A stretch of 64,000 nucleotides of DNA from Nepenthes gracilis (taxonomy: Eukaryota; Streptophyta; Magnoliopsida; Caryophyllales; Nepenthaceae), in the NCBI GenBank assembly GCA_033239525.1, contig BSYO01000022.1, positions 13,340,923 to 13,404,922 on the forward strand, given 5' to 3'. The notes under the pieces are model-generated. The model had not been told where the DNA came from, ran no database searches, and saw only the letters and a program-made list of their open reading frames with translations. Positions 22,991-32,162 of the stretch are shown piece by piece. Numbering within the stretch: the first letter of the stretch is position 1; every line of letters begins with the position of its first letter. The position numbers and the translations under genes were made by a program.

Positions 22991-25251
22991 CAGAATCCAA
23001 CAAGGTAGCATGTAGCTGGTTCCTGTGATGGGTAGAATATGTTGTTGCCGGCTGATGTTTTGGTGATCTAGTCTGCTTACCTACCTAACTGTGCATCGTC
23101 TGCCCCTTATTTTGAGCTCTGTGAGGTTTGCGAGTTTGATGTATGTGGTGCAGAAACAGATGAAGGGGTGCTGTTGTTGGTGATCGCTATCCTTGATGGT
23201 TTGTAGTGATCCCCCACTTGTCAGCTCTGATGTTAAATGGAGGGTGCAGGTCCTGTATCCTTGAGTTTGTCATGGTGTGCCGGAGTGCCTTGTGCACATG
23301 TAGAGGTGGTAGGTGGCTTTGCGTGCTTCTGACGGTGTGAATATTGGTTAGTGCTTCTGGACTGGGTTTTATGCACTCAGTCCTCCTCCTGCTGCAGTCC
23401 TTTTGTTTTGTTTCATCTCAGTCAGATGCTAATGTAGTAGGCGTTATGGTCCTAGTTTTTGTCCCCCTTTGTTGGTGCTGGATGTTTGCTGTCTTGCAGG
23501 ATTGTTGGTTTTAATGCTACATCTTCTGATCTCTAATTCTGCCGGAGGTGTTGTTTTTTTTTTTTTTTTGGTAAGTAAAAATTTTGGATTAATGGGAGAA
23601 AAAACTTACAGACTAAATGTTTTAACTCCAAGTATTGAACTTAGAGGTAAACCATAAAGTGCTAGGGCATGCCCCGAGCAACTGGTATATCAAAAGAAAA
23701 AAACATCTAGAAAACAACCACAAAAGCAGAAAATGGAAATGACATTATTTTCACACTTGCAAGATCGATGTAATCATCGCCTAAACCATCGAAAATGACA
23801 CAACAAATCATCTTGGATCTTCATCAGTACAGGAGCGTAATTCACTGACCGGACTGCAAGTCACCATCGGAGAGCAAGCAAAACAACCCTTCATTTGCAT
23901 CGGAGCAAACAAAACCAGCCTCGCGCATCCAGTAGGATAATCAGCACATCAGCCATACACGCGCCAAACTGAACACCAAACGGAAGCCACAACGCAAGGA
24001 ACCACATTCCAATAGACTGAACAAATGCACAACTACATAACCGTGGTAGAACTTGTGCATCCCATTAGAAAATGTCAAGAAAACAAAAAAAACAGATCAG
24101 CAACTATCGGTTCAATCCGAGAGTATCCACGTCTTAGTGCAAGTGATCTGCAACCTGAACACGGCATAATCGGCACAGTAACTTCAAAACCAGCAAACTC
24201 CAGCATCCTCCAGGCATCAGGAGATATTCAACAGGAGGAGGCAAAAGGCGTCTGCAGCTCTTCCACCTCCCCATCACCAGCATCAGCTCGCATCCAACCT
24301 GCAGGAATTTCAGGAGAAACTAAGAACGAACAGGGCCAGAAGATCACATCACTAGCTATACCTTTCACAAGATCAAGCAGGAGGTTCAACTTCAGCAAAT
24401 CCAACAACCACGATCCCTCATAGCATCCGACAAGGCCGCCTACCAACACCCATCAGCATTCCATCAGCATCTCTCCAAGTAACAGCCCCATTCAGTAAAG
24501 GAAAATAGATCAACAAGTAGCTTCATGGAGCACCCCTGCCGGAGGTGTTGTGCTGGTTTTTTAATCAGCTTTGCTGCTGGAGGCATAACAGGATTTGTGG
24601 GAGCATGCTGGAGCACCCTTGCTGACTAAATGGGTTGGGGGTGCTACAGCCTAATAGCATGCTCGAGGTTCTTGACTCCATCGGTTCTACGGATGCAGCT
24701 GGTGGAATTGGTTGTTTGTCGGCAGTTGCCATTTCATGGTGTTGCATTTGCAGGCTGCCTGGAACACCAGTTGTCACCGGGATGTGAACTGTAGTTGTTA
24801 GTTGTCTGATGTGGTGAGGAGCTTGGATCCTGTTTTTTTTTTTTTTGCTCTGGTGGAGGGAGCCGATGCTGGCTGGATGCGGATGTTTTAGAGTTGTATT
24901 GAGGGTTCTGTTTGTATGTGTCTTTGCTGCGTCCATATATTGAGGTGCTGGTGCTTGAACGGTTGCTGGAATGCTGATTGCTGCTTGCTGGAGGTTGGTG
25001 CTTTGATGCTGTTGCTGATGTCTGATTCGCTGGTTTGGTTGCCATTGTGGGAGTGGGTGGTTATGATGCTGAATCATTTTCAGTTGGCCTGGATGTATTA
25101 TCAAGATGCTGTAGGAGGCGCGGCTTTAATTTGTTTCTGTGCTGTTTTGAGGCGATCTTGATGCTGACGGGTGAGCACTGAATTTAGCTGGAATGCCGAG
25201 TGCTGATTGCGGAAGCCGGGTGTGAACTTCGAAGGCATATGGTTGCTGCGG
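22991..25251 (+). mobile_element. Plus-oriented non-coding element body, interrupted by E10
   Basis: TGCTG/GCTGG-rich sequence of the family's 3'-UTR type. It resumes after E11 (TSD at 27,820) with GCGCCATCTG. No ORF recognised; the 3' end is not clearly assigned and could be the tail at 28,598. Confidence 0.5.
23555..24535 (-). mobile_element. 5'-truncated element E10 (981 bp)
   Basis: Flanked by the 16-bp TSD CTGCCGGAGGTGTTGT (23,539-23,554 and 24,536-24,551). Tail T-run, GGTAAGTAAAAATTTTGG, stem-loop 23,619-23,655, GGGCATGCCCCGAGC, then A/C-rich 3' UTR. No coding frame. Confidence 0.94.
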
Positions 25252-25339
25252 CTGAGGTAGGGGATTCATCCGAACCAAATGACTCCTGCTCTCTGAAACC
25301 AAATAGGTCTCTAGTTGGGGTTGAAGGACTTCCTGCAAG

Positions 25340-26001
25340 GTGCAGGACTTCCTGCTCTCTGAAATTCACATGCGGATTGCTTCATGTTGACATGACTGTT
25401 TTGCTGATGTTGCGGGTGCTGGAGATGAAAATTAAAACTGTTATAAATCTCTGTTGCTGGGTTAGTGGATCTCAGGTGTGCTGCGTTGACTCATGGTGTG
25501 TTGATTTGGGCTGAACTCCTCATTCATTTGTGCGGCTGGGCCCGGGTGGAGCCTTGATTCTGATGCTGGCCCTGGTATTCTTACGGCGTGAGATGGGGGT
25601 TTTTGTATAAAGATTCCTTTGGCCGTGTTATGATGTTCAGCTGTCGGGTATTGTTGCTGCTTTAGTTACATGGAATGCTGGCACTTGACTGATCATTTAA
25701 GATGGATTTGGTGTCTCGGTGCCGGATCCTATTGGTGTTTCTGTCAATGCATGTTGAGTTTATGCTGAGTAGGCTGTACCATGCATTGATATAACCCTTT
25801 TTTTGTTGATTAGGTTATTCGTCTTTCCTCCTATGAGGACTTTTCATTTGTATTTTTTATGATTTTCCTATTGTACTAGATGCTCGGGGTATGCCCTAGC
25901 GGTTTATGTTTTTACTCCAAGTTAAAATACTTGGAGTAAAAACATAGATTCTATAATTTTTTTCTCCCTATAATCCAAAATACTTACTTAATAAAAAAAA
26001 A
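25340..26001 (+). mobile_element. 5'-truncated element E12 (662 bp) inside ORF1 of E11
   Basis: Flanked by the 13-bp TSD GACTTCCTGCAAG (25,327-25,339 and 26,002-26,014). Ends with GCTCGGGGTATGCCCTAGC and a perfect 17-bp stem-loop (25,906-25,922 with 25,929-25,945, loop TAAAAT), then ACTTACTTAATA and an A-tract (tail variant AATA instead of ACC). Confidence 0.95.
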
Positions 26002-26450
26002 GACTTCCTGCAAGAAATTTGGCTTGTGTGAATTGCCAAACTCCTGAAGTTGTTGATTCTACTCCGGAGTCTATTGCACGGATTGTCCGTAAATATTCCC
26101 TGGCTGCTTCTTCCACTGGAAATCGGCTTAATGATCCATCTGTTGATGGTTCTGTGGATCCAACTGATCTTGACCACCGAACTATGCCTAGTCCGGTCCC
26201 TGTTACTGGATGCTCAGAGGTGAATGATGAGCCTTTAGTGGATGTTACTAAGGAATATGGTGGTAGTGTTGGTCATGTTCAGTCCGTTGAGTATCCCATT
26301 GCTTGTGTCGTGGACTATGTTTATGACGATCGTCAACGATATGAGGATGAGCAATTTGCTAGGCAGGCTATAAATGGGTGGGAACGAGTGGCAGCTGAGC
26401 GCCGTCGGCGTAAATCTGCCTCCAAGAACGCCCGGCGACCAATTCATGAC
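26002..26450 (+). pseudogene. ORF1 C-terminal part of E11
   Basis: Continues from 25,252-25,339 across E12. Encodes ARNLACVNCQTPEVVDSTPE... to ...AAERRRRKSASKNARRP, about 90 percent alike by eye to the E2 copy. A one-base difference at the end moves the stop, so the frame reads into the 3' UTR to 26,519. Because E2 is disrupted here, this copy supplies the uninterrupted sequence of the region. Confidence 0.8.
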
Positions 26451-27834
26451 ATCTGGTTCCTTCCAAAAAGTTACCTGATGCAGATGGTGCAGTACCGATT
26501 TTTTTTGGGTTTGTGCTAGCTGCCAGATTTGATTGGGTGCTAAATGGTTCTGATTTTGGCTGCCTGTTGCCCCGAAGGCCTTATCAGTGCACTGATACAC
26601 TGCTGCTGCTGAATTGACAGATTTGTGAAGTTTGTTTTAGGGATCTGATCTTTGTCCGTATGGTTTGGGGATATGATGGAGCGAGTGGTAATACTGGCCC
26701 TCTGGGTGCTGGCTTTACTCTGATGCAGGTTTCTGCTGCTTGCTCACTAGCAATGCAAATTGTGTTGCCAGGTTATGTCCTTACTGTGATATGACTGTGG
26801 TGGCCAGTTTGGTCTTTGTTTCTTTGGTTTTCTGATCGGTTTGATGCACTTGTGCTTATCTTTGAGATAAGCACTGGCCTATGCAAATGCATTTGGTGGC
26901 CTCTATAAATTGGTTGGTGTGTTGATATGCATATCTTTTGCTGCTGTGCTGCTGAATTGGGAGCTGATATTGCTGCTGGGATGTTTGAAGGCTTGGTGGA
27001 GCCAGCGATGTTGTGGGCAAACTGGTTCTTCCTTTTCTGCTGCAGATTGAAGAGGAATGCAGTGAAAAGCTACTGAGGTGTTTTCTGCTGCCGCTGGTGC
27101 CTGTTGATGTATTCAGTTGCATGTTTGATTTCCTGAATCCATGCTGATGGAAGCTAATCTGGTGGAAACCCCTGGAAGGAGTGGTCACTGCTGTAGTTTG
27201 CTGGCGCTGTAATGGTGTTGAGTGCTGCTGCGTGATGATGAACACCCTGTTAGAGTTTGCTGCTGATGCTTTGATGATCTGTGAGGTGCGTCTGGAGCAT
27301 GGGCAGCTGAAGGTGTTGAAGCTGCTTTCAGTTTCCTATAGGGGCCTATACGGGCAATGCCGTAGCTGCTGTGTGACATTGAGCTGAAGCATGTGCTGGT
27401 TTTTTTGATGCCAGGGCTCCCTTCTTCTACTGATTATGAATCAGCAACAGATTGGCATTTTACTGGCTGACTCCCAGATGAAGTTTTGCTGATCCTGGTG
27501 AAGCTTGAAATCCAGTGATATAGCTGGATCTGGATGCACTGCAAGTGAAATGCCCTGGTGTTGCTTGCGGTGCACCGCAAGATGCTCCTGCACTGTTAAT
27601 GTGTGTGTATCTGTTTTTGTGTAATTTCAGATTACATTTGTTGTTTGTTTTGTTGAACGCTGTCCTCTCAGAGGCTTTTTTGGTATTATCAGTTGTACCG
27701 TTTGCTCGGGGTATGCCCTAGCTTTTATGTTTTATTTCCAAGTCAAAATACTTGAAGATAAAACATAGATGTTGTAATTTTTACTCCCTATAATCCAAAA
27801 TACTTACTTACCAAAAAAAATATGGTTGCTGCGG

Positions 27835-28598
27835 GCGCCATCTGTTGGTGATGGGGGCATTTGAAATTTTGGGGCAGCTCTTGGGCTTGGTGGAATTGAT
27901 TTCGAATTCAAAATTTGACTTCGATTTTGGCCGCATCTTCAACGACGCTCCTCATCTGGCCGGGCAGCGCCGGAGTCGGCCATGGCCGGTCTCCTCGATG
28001 CCTAGCCCGACCGTCTCCCGTCTCTCCTCCTCTTCTTTTACTCTTTCGGCGGCACTGAAAACTCTTAGGGTTCGGTGTCGCCCTTGCCGTTCGGCCCTAA
28101 ATCTCCTCTGTTCGAGCTTTAGCTGTGCGATTTCTATGGACCTGGCTACTCTTTGGGTGTTCATCCGGTTCATCCGTCTTGGTGTGGTTCAGATTTCCCA
28201 CCCTATTCTCTGGCGCTGGCCGGCTCTGTTCCAGGGCTCCGTTTGGGTTCTCCCCGTTGTAATTGTTTTTGCTGGCCGAAGCGGAGTTCGGCCTGGTGGT
28301 TAGTAACGCTTACGCCTTTCCTCTCCACCCGGGTTTGAATCTCCGCGGAAGCACCCGTGGTACTGAGCCTCCCTAAATAATCCTTCAGGATTTCTGGGGT
28401 ATGGGGCCGCGAAGCGGTGGGGCCAGTCACGTTAAAAAGCTTACCCTTACCACAGTTCTTTTATTCAGATGTAATGTCCGCTCGGGGTATGCCCTAGCAT
28501 ATTATGTTTTATCTTCAAGTCAAAATATTTGGAGATAAACATATTTTTTTGTACTATTTTTCTCCTATTAATCCAAAATACTTACTTACCAAAAAAAA
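27835..28598 (+). mobile_element. Chimeric element E13: LINE 5' UTR + SINE + 3'-terminal module
   Basis: Plus strand: LINE-type 5' UTR (TTCGAATTCAAAATTTGAC at 27,902, then GCCGGGCAGCGCCGGAG) matching E18 (32,190-32,520), then SINE copy 3, then immediately the last ~140 nt of the family 3' end (TTATTCAGATG, GCTCGGGGTATGCCCTAGC at 28,480, stem-loop 28,504-28,542, A-tract to 28,598). The left boundary is uncertain. Confidence 0.7.
28275..28458 (+). mobile_element. tRNA-derived SINE, copy 3 (subfamily a)
   Basis: Full-length copy from GCCGAAGCGGAGTTCGG to TTACCACAGTTCTTTT. Box B reads GGTTTGAATC. The hairpin loop is TTCA. It is sense-oriented within E13, between the 5' UTR and the LINE 3'-terminal module. 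Confidence 0.88.
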
Positions 28599-29273
28599 TA
28601 ATAATTATTTTCGCTGCTTGTTGGTTTTGAAATTGACGAATGCCTGAGCCCGGTTTCTGAAGCCTCTCTGCCGGTACATTCCTTCTGGTCTGATGGGTTG
28701 GGGGAGCCTGTTTGTTAATCTAGTATGGAAGTATGGGCTGGAATGCGGAAGTAGCGGGAGTGGCCATGTTCGGACGCTGAAATTCCTTCCAATGCGGTGA
28801 GTTGTTTGCAGCTGTCATAGTTGCTTTGTTGTAGTCCATTGGATTGCTGTTGTCTGGCTATTACTGCCAGTTTGTATGATGTGGTTGCTTTGCAACATTT
28901 CTGCTTGGGCTGCAATGGATGATGATCCTTCGTTGGTTGATCCAATTGGGCGATGAGTGATGATCCTCTGCTATGGTCCTTGCTGATGCTTGAAGGTTAC
29001 TGCTTCTGGTGTTGGTGGATATGCTACCTGTGAGGTTACCGAATTGCTGGCTTCTGGCAATTTCCTTTTTTTCCGTGTGTTTTCTGGATCGGGAAACTTC
29101 GGGGGAGGACTGCTAAGCTGGCTGAGGTAATTCTTGGTTGCTAATTTTCCTTCTCGAGTGAGGTGTTGCCCTGTCTGCCCGCTGCTAAAATGTAGTGCGA
29201 ATGATTTATAACGTAATCTTTCATAAATTTTTCTCCCATTAATCTAAAATACACACTTACTTACCAAAAAAAA
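28599..29273 (+). mobile_element. Degenerate plus element ending at 29,273
   Basis: TGCTG-rich body ending TTTCTCCCATTAATCTAAAAT, ACACACTTACTTACC and A8. The GCTCGGGG box is missing and the stem-loop (29,205-29,240) is badly eroded, so this is the oldest-looking tail here. Confidence 0.6.
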
Positions 29274-30679
29274 GAGTAGTAGTCCTTTGGATTGCTGAGG
29301 TCTAGTGAATTCTGCCAGTTGTTGCTGTTGCTGCTTTGCAATAGTTTTTTTCAGTGGGCTGTTGTCTTATCTCGAAGGAATTGAGGTAGCCGAATGTCCT
29401 CTGGTGTTGCTCAGATTGCTCTCTGGCTATGTGTCCCATTTGTTGATTTGGTTGGGGGAGCCCATGTGTTTTTCTGGATTGGGTCTATTTGGCTAAGGGA
29501 TGAGTAGCTGGTTGAGGGACCTTTTGGTTACTAAATTTCCTTCTTGTTGAGGCGGTGCCCTGTCTGGCTAATACTGCCAATTTGTGGGTGCTGTTGCTTT
29601 GCAACAATTCTGCTTGGACGCATTGGTTGATGATCCTTTGTTGGCTGATACCTTTGGCTGATGTGTGATGATCTTCTGTTTTGCTTTATTTGCTGCCAGC
29701 TTCTTAGCATTATTGGGTGCAATTGATCCTGCTACGATGGGGGTTTCCTCCTGCTTGCTGATGTCTGAAGTGAGGAAATTCCTGGTAATTGATGATAGTG
29801 TTGTGGGCAGTGTTGATGCCCATTGGTCTGCTGTGAGCCTGTAAGGCTCAGCGGTTCAATCCATGTAGGCAGTTTTGCAATTGCCTTGCGGTTGGGTGGA
29901 TTTCCTCTGTTCTGCGGATGCATGGCTAGGGATGTTCCTGATGCAGAAGGGTGCGGGTTTGCAGTGCTGTTTCTGTATGAAGTGGTTGATGCTACTTTTG
30001 CTGTTGGAACCATATACTGTTGGTTTCGAGTGCCGTTGGTATACTGCTGTTCGGTTGCATGGAGGTGGAAAGGCAGAATTGTCCATGTCTGATGGGCTCT
30101 CCTGATTTCCTCTCTCCTGCTAAATACTGCAGTGATACTGTATTAGGCTGCTTGGAATAGGCTGTATGGAATTGGCTGCAATTCTGGACTGGGAGTTGCC
30201 TCCTTGTCCATGGACTTCTCCCTGTGTAATTGGATGCTGAACTGCTGCCCTCTGGGAAGCCATCGTGACTATTGCAAATTGCATTGGTTTTTTGGGGTCT
30301 TGGAGTCAAGTTGTCTTTTGTGTTGTTGCTGCTATGTTTCTTTTTTTTTTTTTTGGTAAGTAATTGCTGCTATGTTTCAACAGCCGATGATGGTGCCGAT
30401 GGTCTCGGAGCTGGTGCATTGTGCAAAGAGCCTTGTCATGCATCTATGAGGAGCCGTTTTTGTGTGTCAACTTATGCATGCTGTGTTCAATCTTGTTTAT
30501 GATGAAAATGTCATATTTTGTCGTTTAGAGGCAATTTTGTATATTCAGATGTACTGTCCGCTCAGGGTATGCCCTAGCGTATGATGTTTTATCTTCAAGT
30601 CAAAATACTTGGAGATAAACATATTTTTTGTACTATTTTTCCTCCCATTAATCCAAAATACTTATTTACCAAAAAAAAA
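29274..30679 (+). mobile_element. Plus ORF-less element E15, 3' part
   Basis: TGCTG-rich body without ORF, similar to the E8 subfamily near its end (GATGAAAATGTCATATTTTG). Ends CCGCTCAGGGTATGCCCTAGC, stem-loop 30,585-30,622, TTATTTACC and A9. The boundary with the previous element is approximate. Carries the 23-nt insertion E16. Confidence 0.7.
30341..30363 (-). mobile_element. 23-nt tail-only insertion E16 with 15-bp TSD
   Basis: The insert is T14 followed by GGTAAGTAA and nothing else. It is flanked by TTGCTGCTATGTTTC at 30,326-30,340 and 30,364-30,378. This is a target-primed insertion that stopped after copying only nine bases beyond the poly(A) tail. Confidence 0.93.
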
Positions 30680-31146
30680 GGCTTGCTGGAATTGCTGCAG
30701 TTCAAGGTTAACACTTGCTTGTAATTGTTTGGGCTGGGATTGAGAAGCTGTTCTTGGCCGGCCGCGTGTTTTGTTGCCTCTCTTTTGTGGTTGCTGGAGA
30801 TGATATTGCTGATTTTTCAGATCTGGTTCTGCTCGGCTGCGGATGGTGCCGGCTGTTTTTTTTCTTATCTTTGATGGCTGGCCTTGTTATTACCCCTTTG
30901 CTGTGTGTCGATTTGGCAGCGGTGGTCTTTGCGTTAGGTTTTTTTTAGGCTGGTCTCATATTTTGTTGATTATTTTAATCGTGTATCCTCCTAGTGATGT
31001 TTGTTTGTATTTTCTGATGTATATGTTGCTCGGGGTATGCCCCAGCGGGTTATGTTTTTATTCCAAGTCAAAACACTTGGCGTAAAAACATAGATTCTGT
31101 AATTTTTTCTCCCTATAATCCAAAACACTTACTTACCAAAAAAAAA
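30680..31146 (+). mobile_element. 5'-truncated plus element E17
   Basis: Short TGCTG-rich body ending GCTCGGGGTATGCCCCAGC (31,030-31,048), stem-loop 31,053-31,092 (ATGTTTTTATTCCAAGT against ACTTGGCGTAAAAACAT), ACTTACTTACC and an A-tract. No TSD identified. Confidence 0.75.
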
Positions 31147-31440
31147 CCAGGAGGCTGGCCATTGCCGGCTCCGGCGCCGCCCGGCTAAAAGACTGGCACT
31201 GAAGAAGACGCGTTCAAATTTCGAAAAGAAATTTGAACGAAGAGAGAAGCGAGAGTACAAAGATTGGTGGGTGTCTTTTCTTTTGGTGACTGTAGCACCG
31301 GACCACAACATATACCCTGACTCAGCAGCCAGGAGCATTCACCACGAATCCAACTATAAAAAAGCACCAGCTGCTGAAAATCATAGCATAGCAAACCTAA
31401 TCACCAGATACACAAACCTCCAGTTCGATAGTGGGATACT
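31147..31440 (-). other. LINE 5'-UTR fragment (minus) and unassigned sequence
   Basis: Minus strand of 31,149-31,260 carries GCCGGGCGGCGCCGGAGCCG followed by CGAAATTTGAACG and GAGAGAAGCGAGAG, the family 5'-UTR signature. The remaining ~180 bp has no recognised feature. Confidence 0.5.
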
Positions 31441-31460
31441 CCATCTTTAACAGGCAACCC

Positions 31461-31965
31461 CTACAACCACCCTGCCAGGGCAACGCGATAAGCCTCCCTA
31501 CATCTTCGTTCTTTTTGATGGCTTTCAGAGTTGAATGGAACTTGGCCCTGGATGAACTCAAGATTGTTCCTCGATTGAATAACTTTCTCGTGAACATCAC
31601 CCTCGAGAACATTTAGTTTTTTCAGAGACATTTTCATCTTCTTGAGTTTAGACACCAGCCGAAATATAGGAGTGCCAGTGGTGTCATCCTCCCAAGCGAC
31701 CGTAACCAATTGGTGGAAATGAGGGGATTTGGTTATGAAATTGTTGAACCGAAACATCCCGTGTTTTCTAGGAGAGGCACCAGAAGGGTGTAGGATACAT
31801 GGTGAGTGGTCAGAGAGTCTGGCAGGGGGGAAGAGGGCTTTGGCCCTTAGAAAGAGGTCAAACCAATTCCCATTAGCAACAACTCTATCAAGCTTCCTAT
31901 ATATGCGAAGAGATGAGTCCCGGCCATCATTCCAGGTATACATCATTCCAGCTAAGATAAGGTCG
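31461..31965 (-). pseudogene. LINE-F ORF2 fragment in inverted orientation (endonuclease C-part and linker)
   Basis: Minus frame: LILAGMMYTWNDGRDSSLRIYRKLDRVV, ARLSDHSPCIL (end of the endonuclease domain), RFNNFITKSPHF, then the linker to EAYRVALA. The next segment of the same ORF2 lies on the plus strand from 31,966. The order and the small gap between the two match twin-primed inversion. No stop within the stretch that matches ORF2. Confidence 0.85.
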
Positions 31966-32162
31966 CTCAAAGAGGAAGACCAATTCAATAAATTTTTTTC
32001 AGGACTGTAAATGGTAACAACAATAAGAATCGTATCTTCTCCCTCCTTGATGACGATGGGAATCCAACCATTGGAGCTGAAACGGTCCATAATCTAATCG
32101 TCAATCATTTCAGTAGGGCTCTTGGGACTGGACGCACGTACGGATCGGCTGACGCTGATCGT
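31966..32162 (+). pseudogene. LINE-F ORF2 linker, plus strand
   Basis: Reads (with a frameshift near 32,008) EEDQFNKFFSGTVNGNNNKN, then LLDDDGNPTIGAETVHNLI, NHFSRALGTGRTYGSAD, the linker that precedes the RT domain. Interrupted by E18 inside the TSD. Confidence 0.8.

Larger units (their letters stand above)
25252..27819 (+). mobile_element. Second ORF1-only element E11, 5'-truncated
   Basis: Flanked by ATATGGTTGCTGCGG at 25,237-25,251 and 27,820-27,834 (15-bp TSD). Starts inside ORF1 (CTGAGGTAGGGGATTCATCC, matching 4,358 in E2), continues through the ORF1 C-terminus to about 26,450 and directly into a 3' UTR that aligns with E2 (26,640-27,819 with 7,733-8,886). Ends with GCTCGGGGTATGCCCTAGC, stem-loop 27,727-27,766, ACTTACTTACC and A8. 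No ORF2. E12 is nested inside. Confidence 0.92.

Noticed and set aside
24565..25104. Long Gln/His/Ser-rich open frames, e.g. the 179-residue minus frame here and similar ones at 51,807-52,403 and 4,827-5,068
   Set aside because: They are frames through CAGCA/TGCTG-rich 3' UTR sequence; composition alone gives Q/H/S/A or L/C/W-rich proteins in any frame. No domain, no conserved start, and stops differ between copies.
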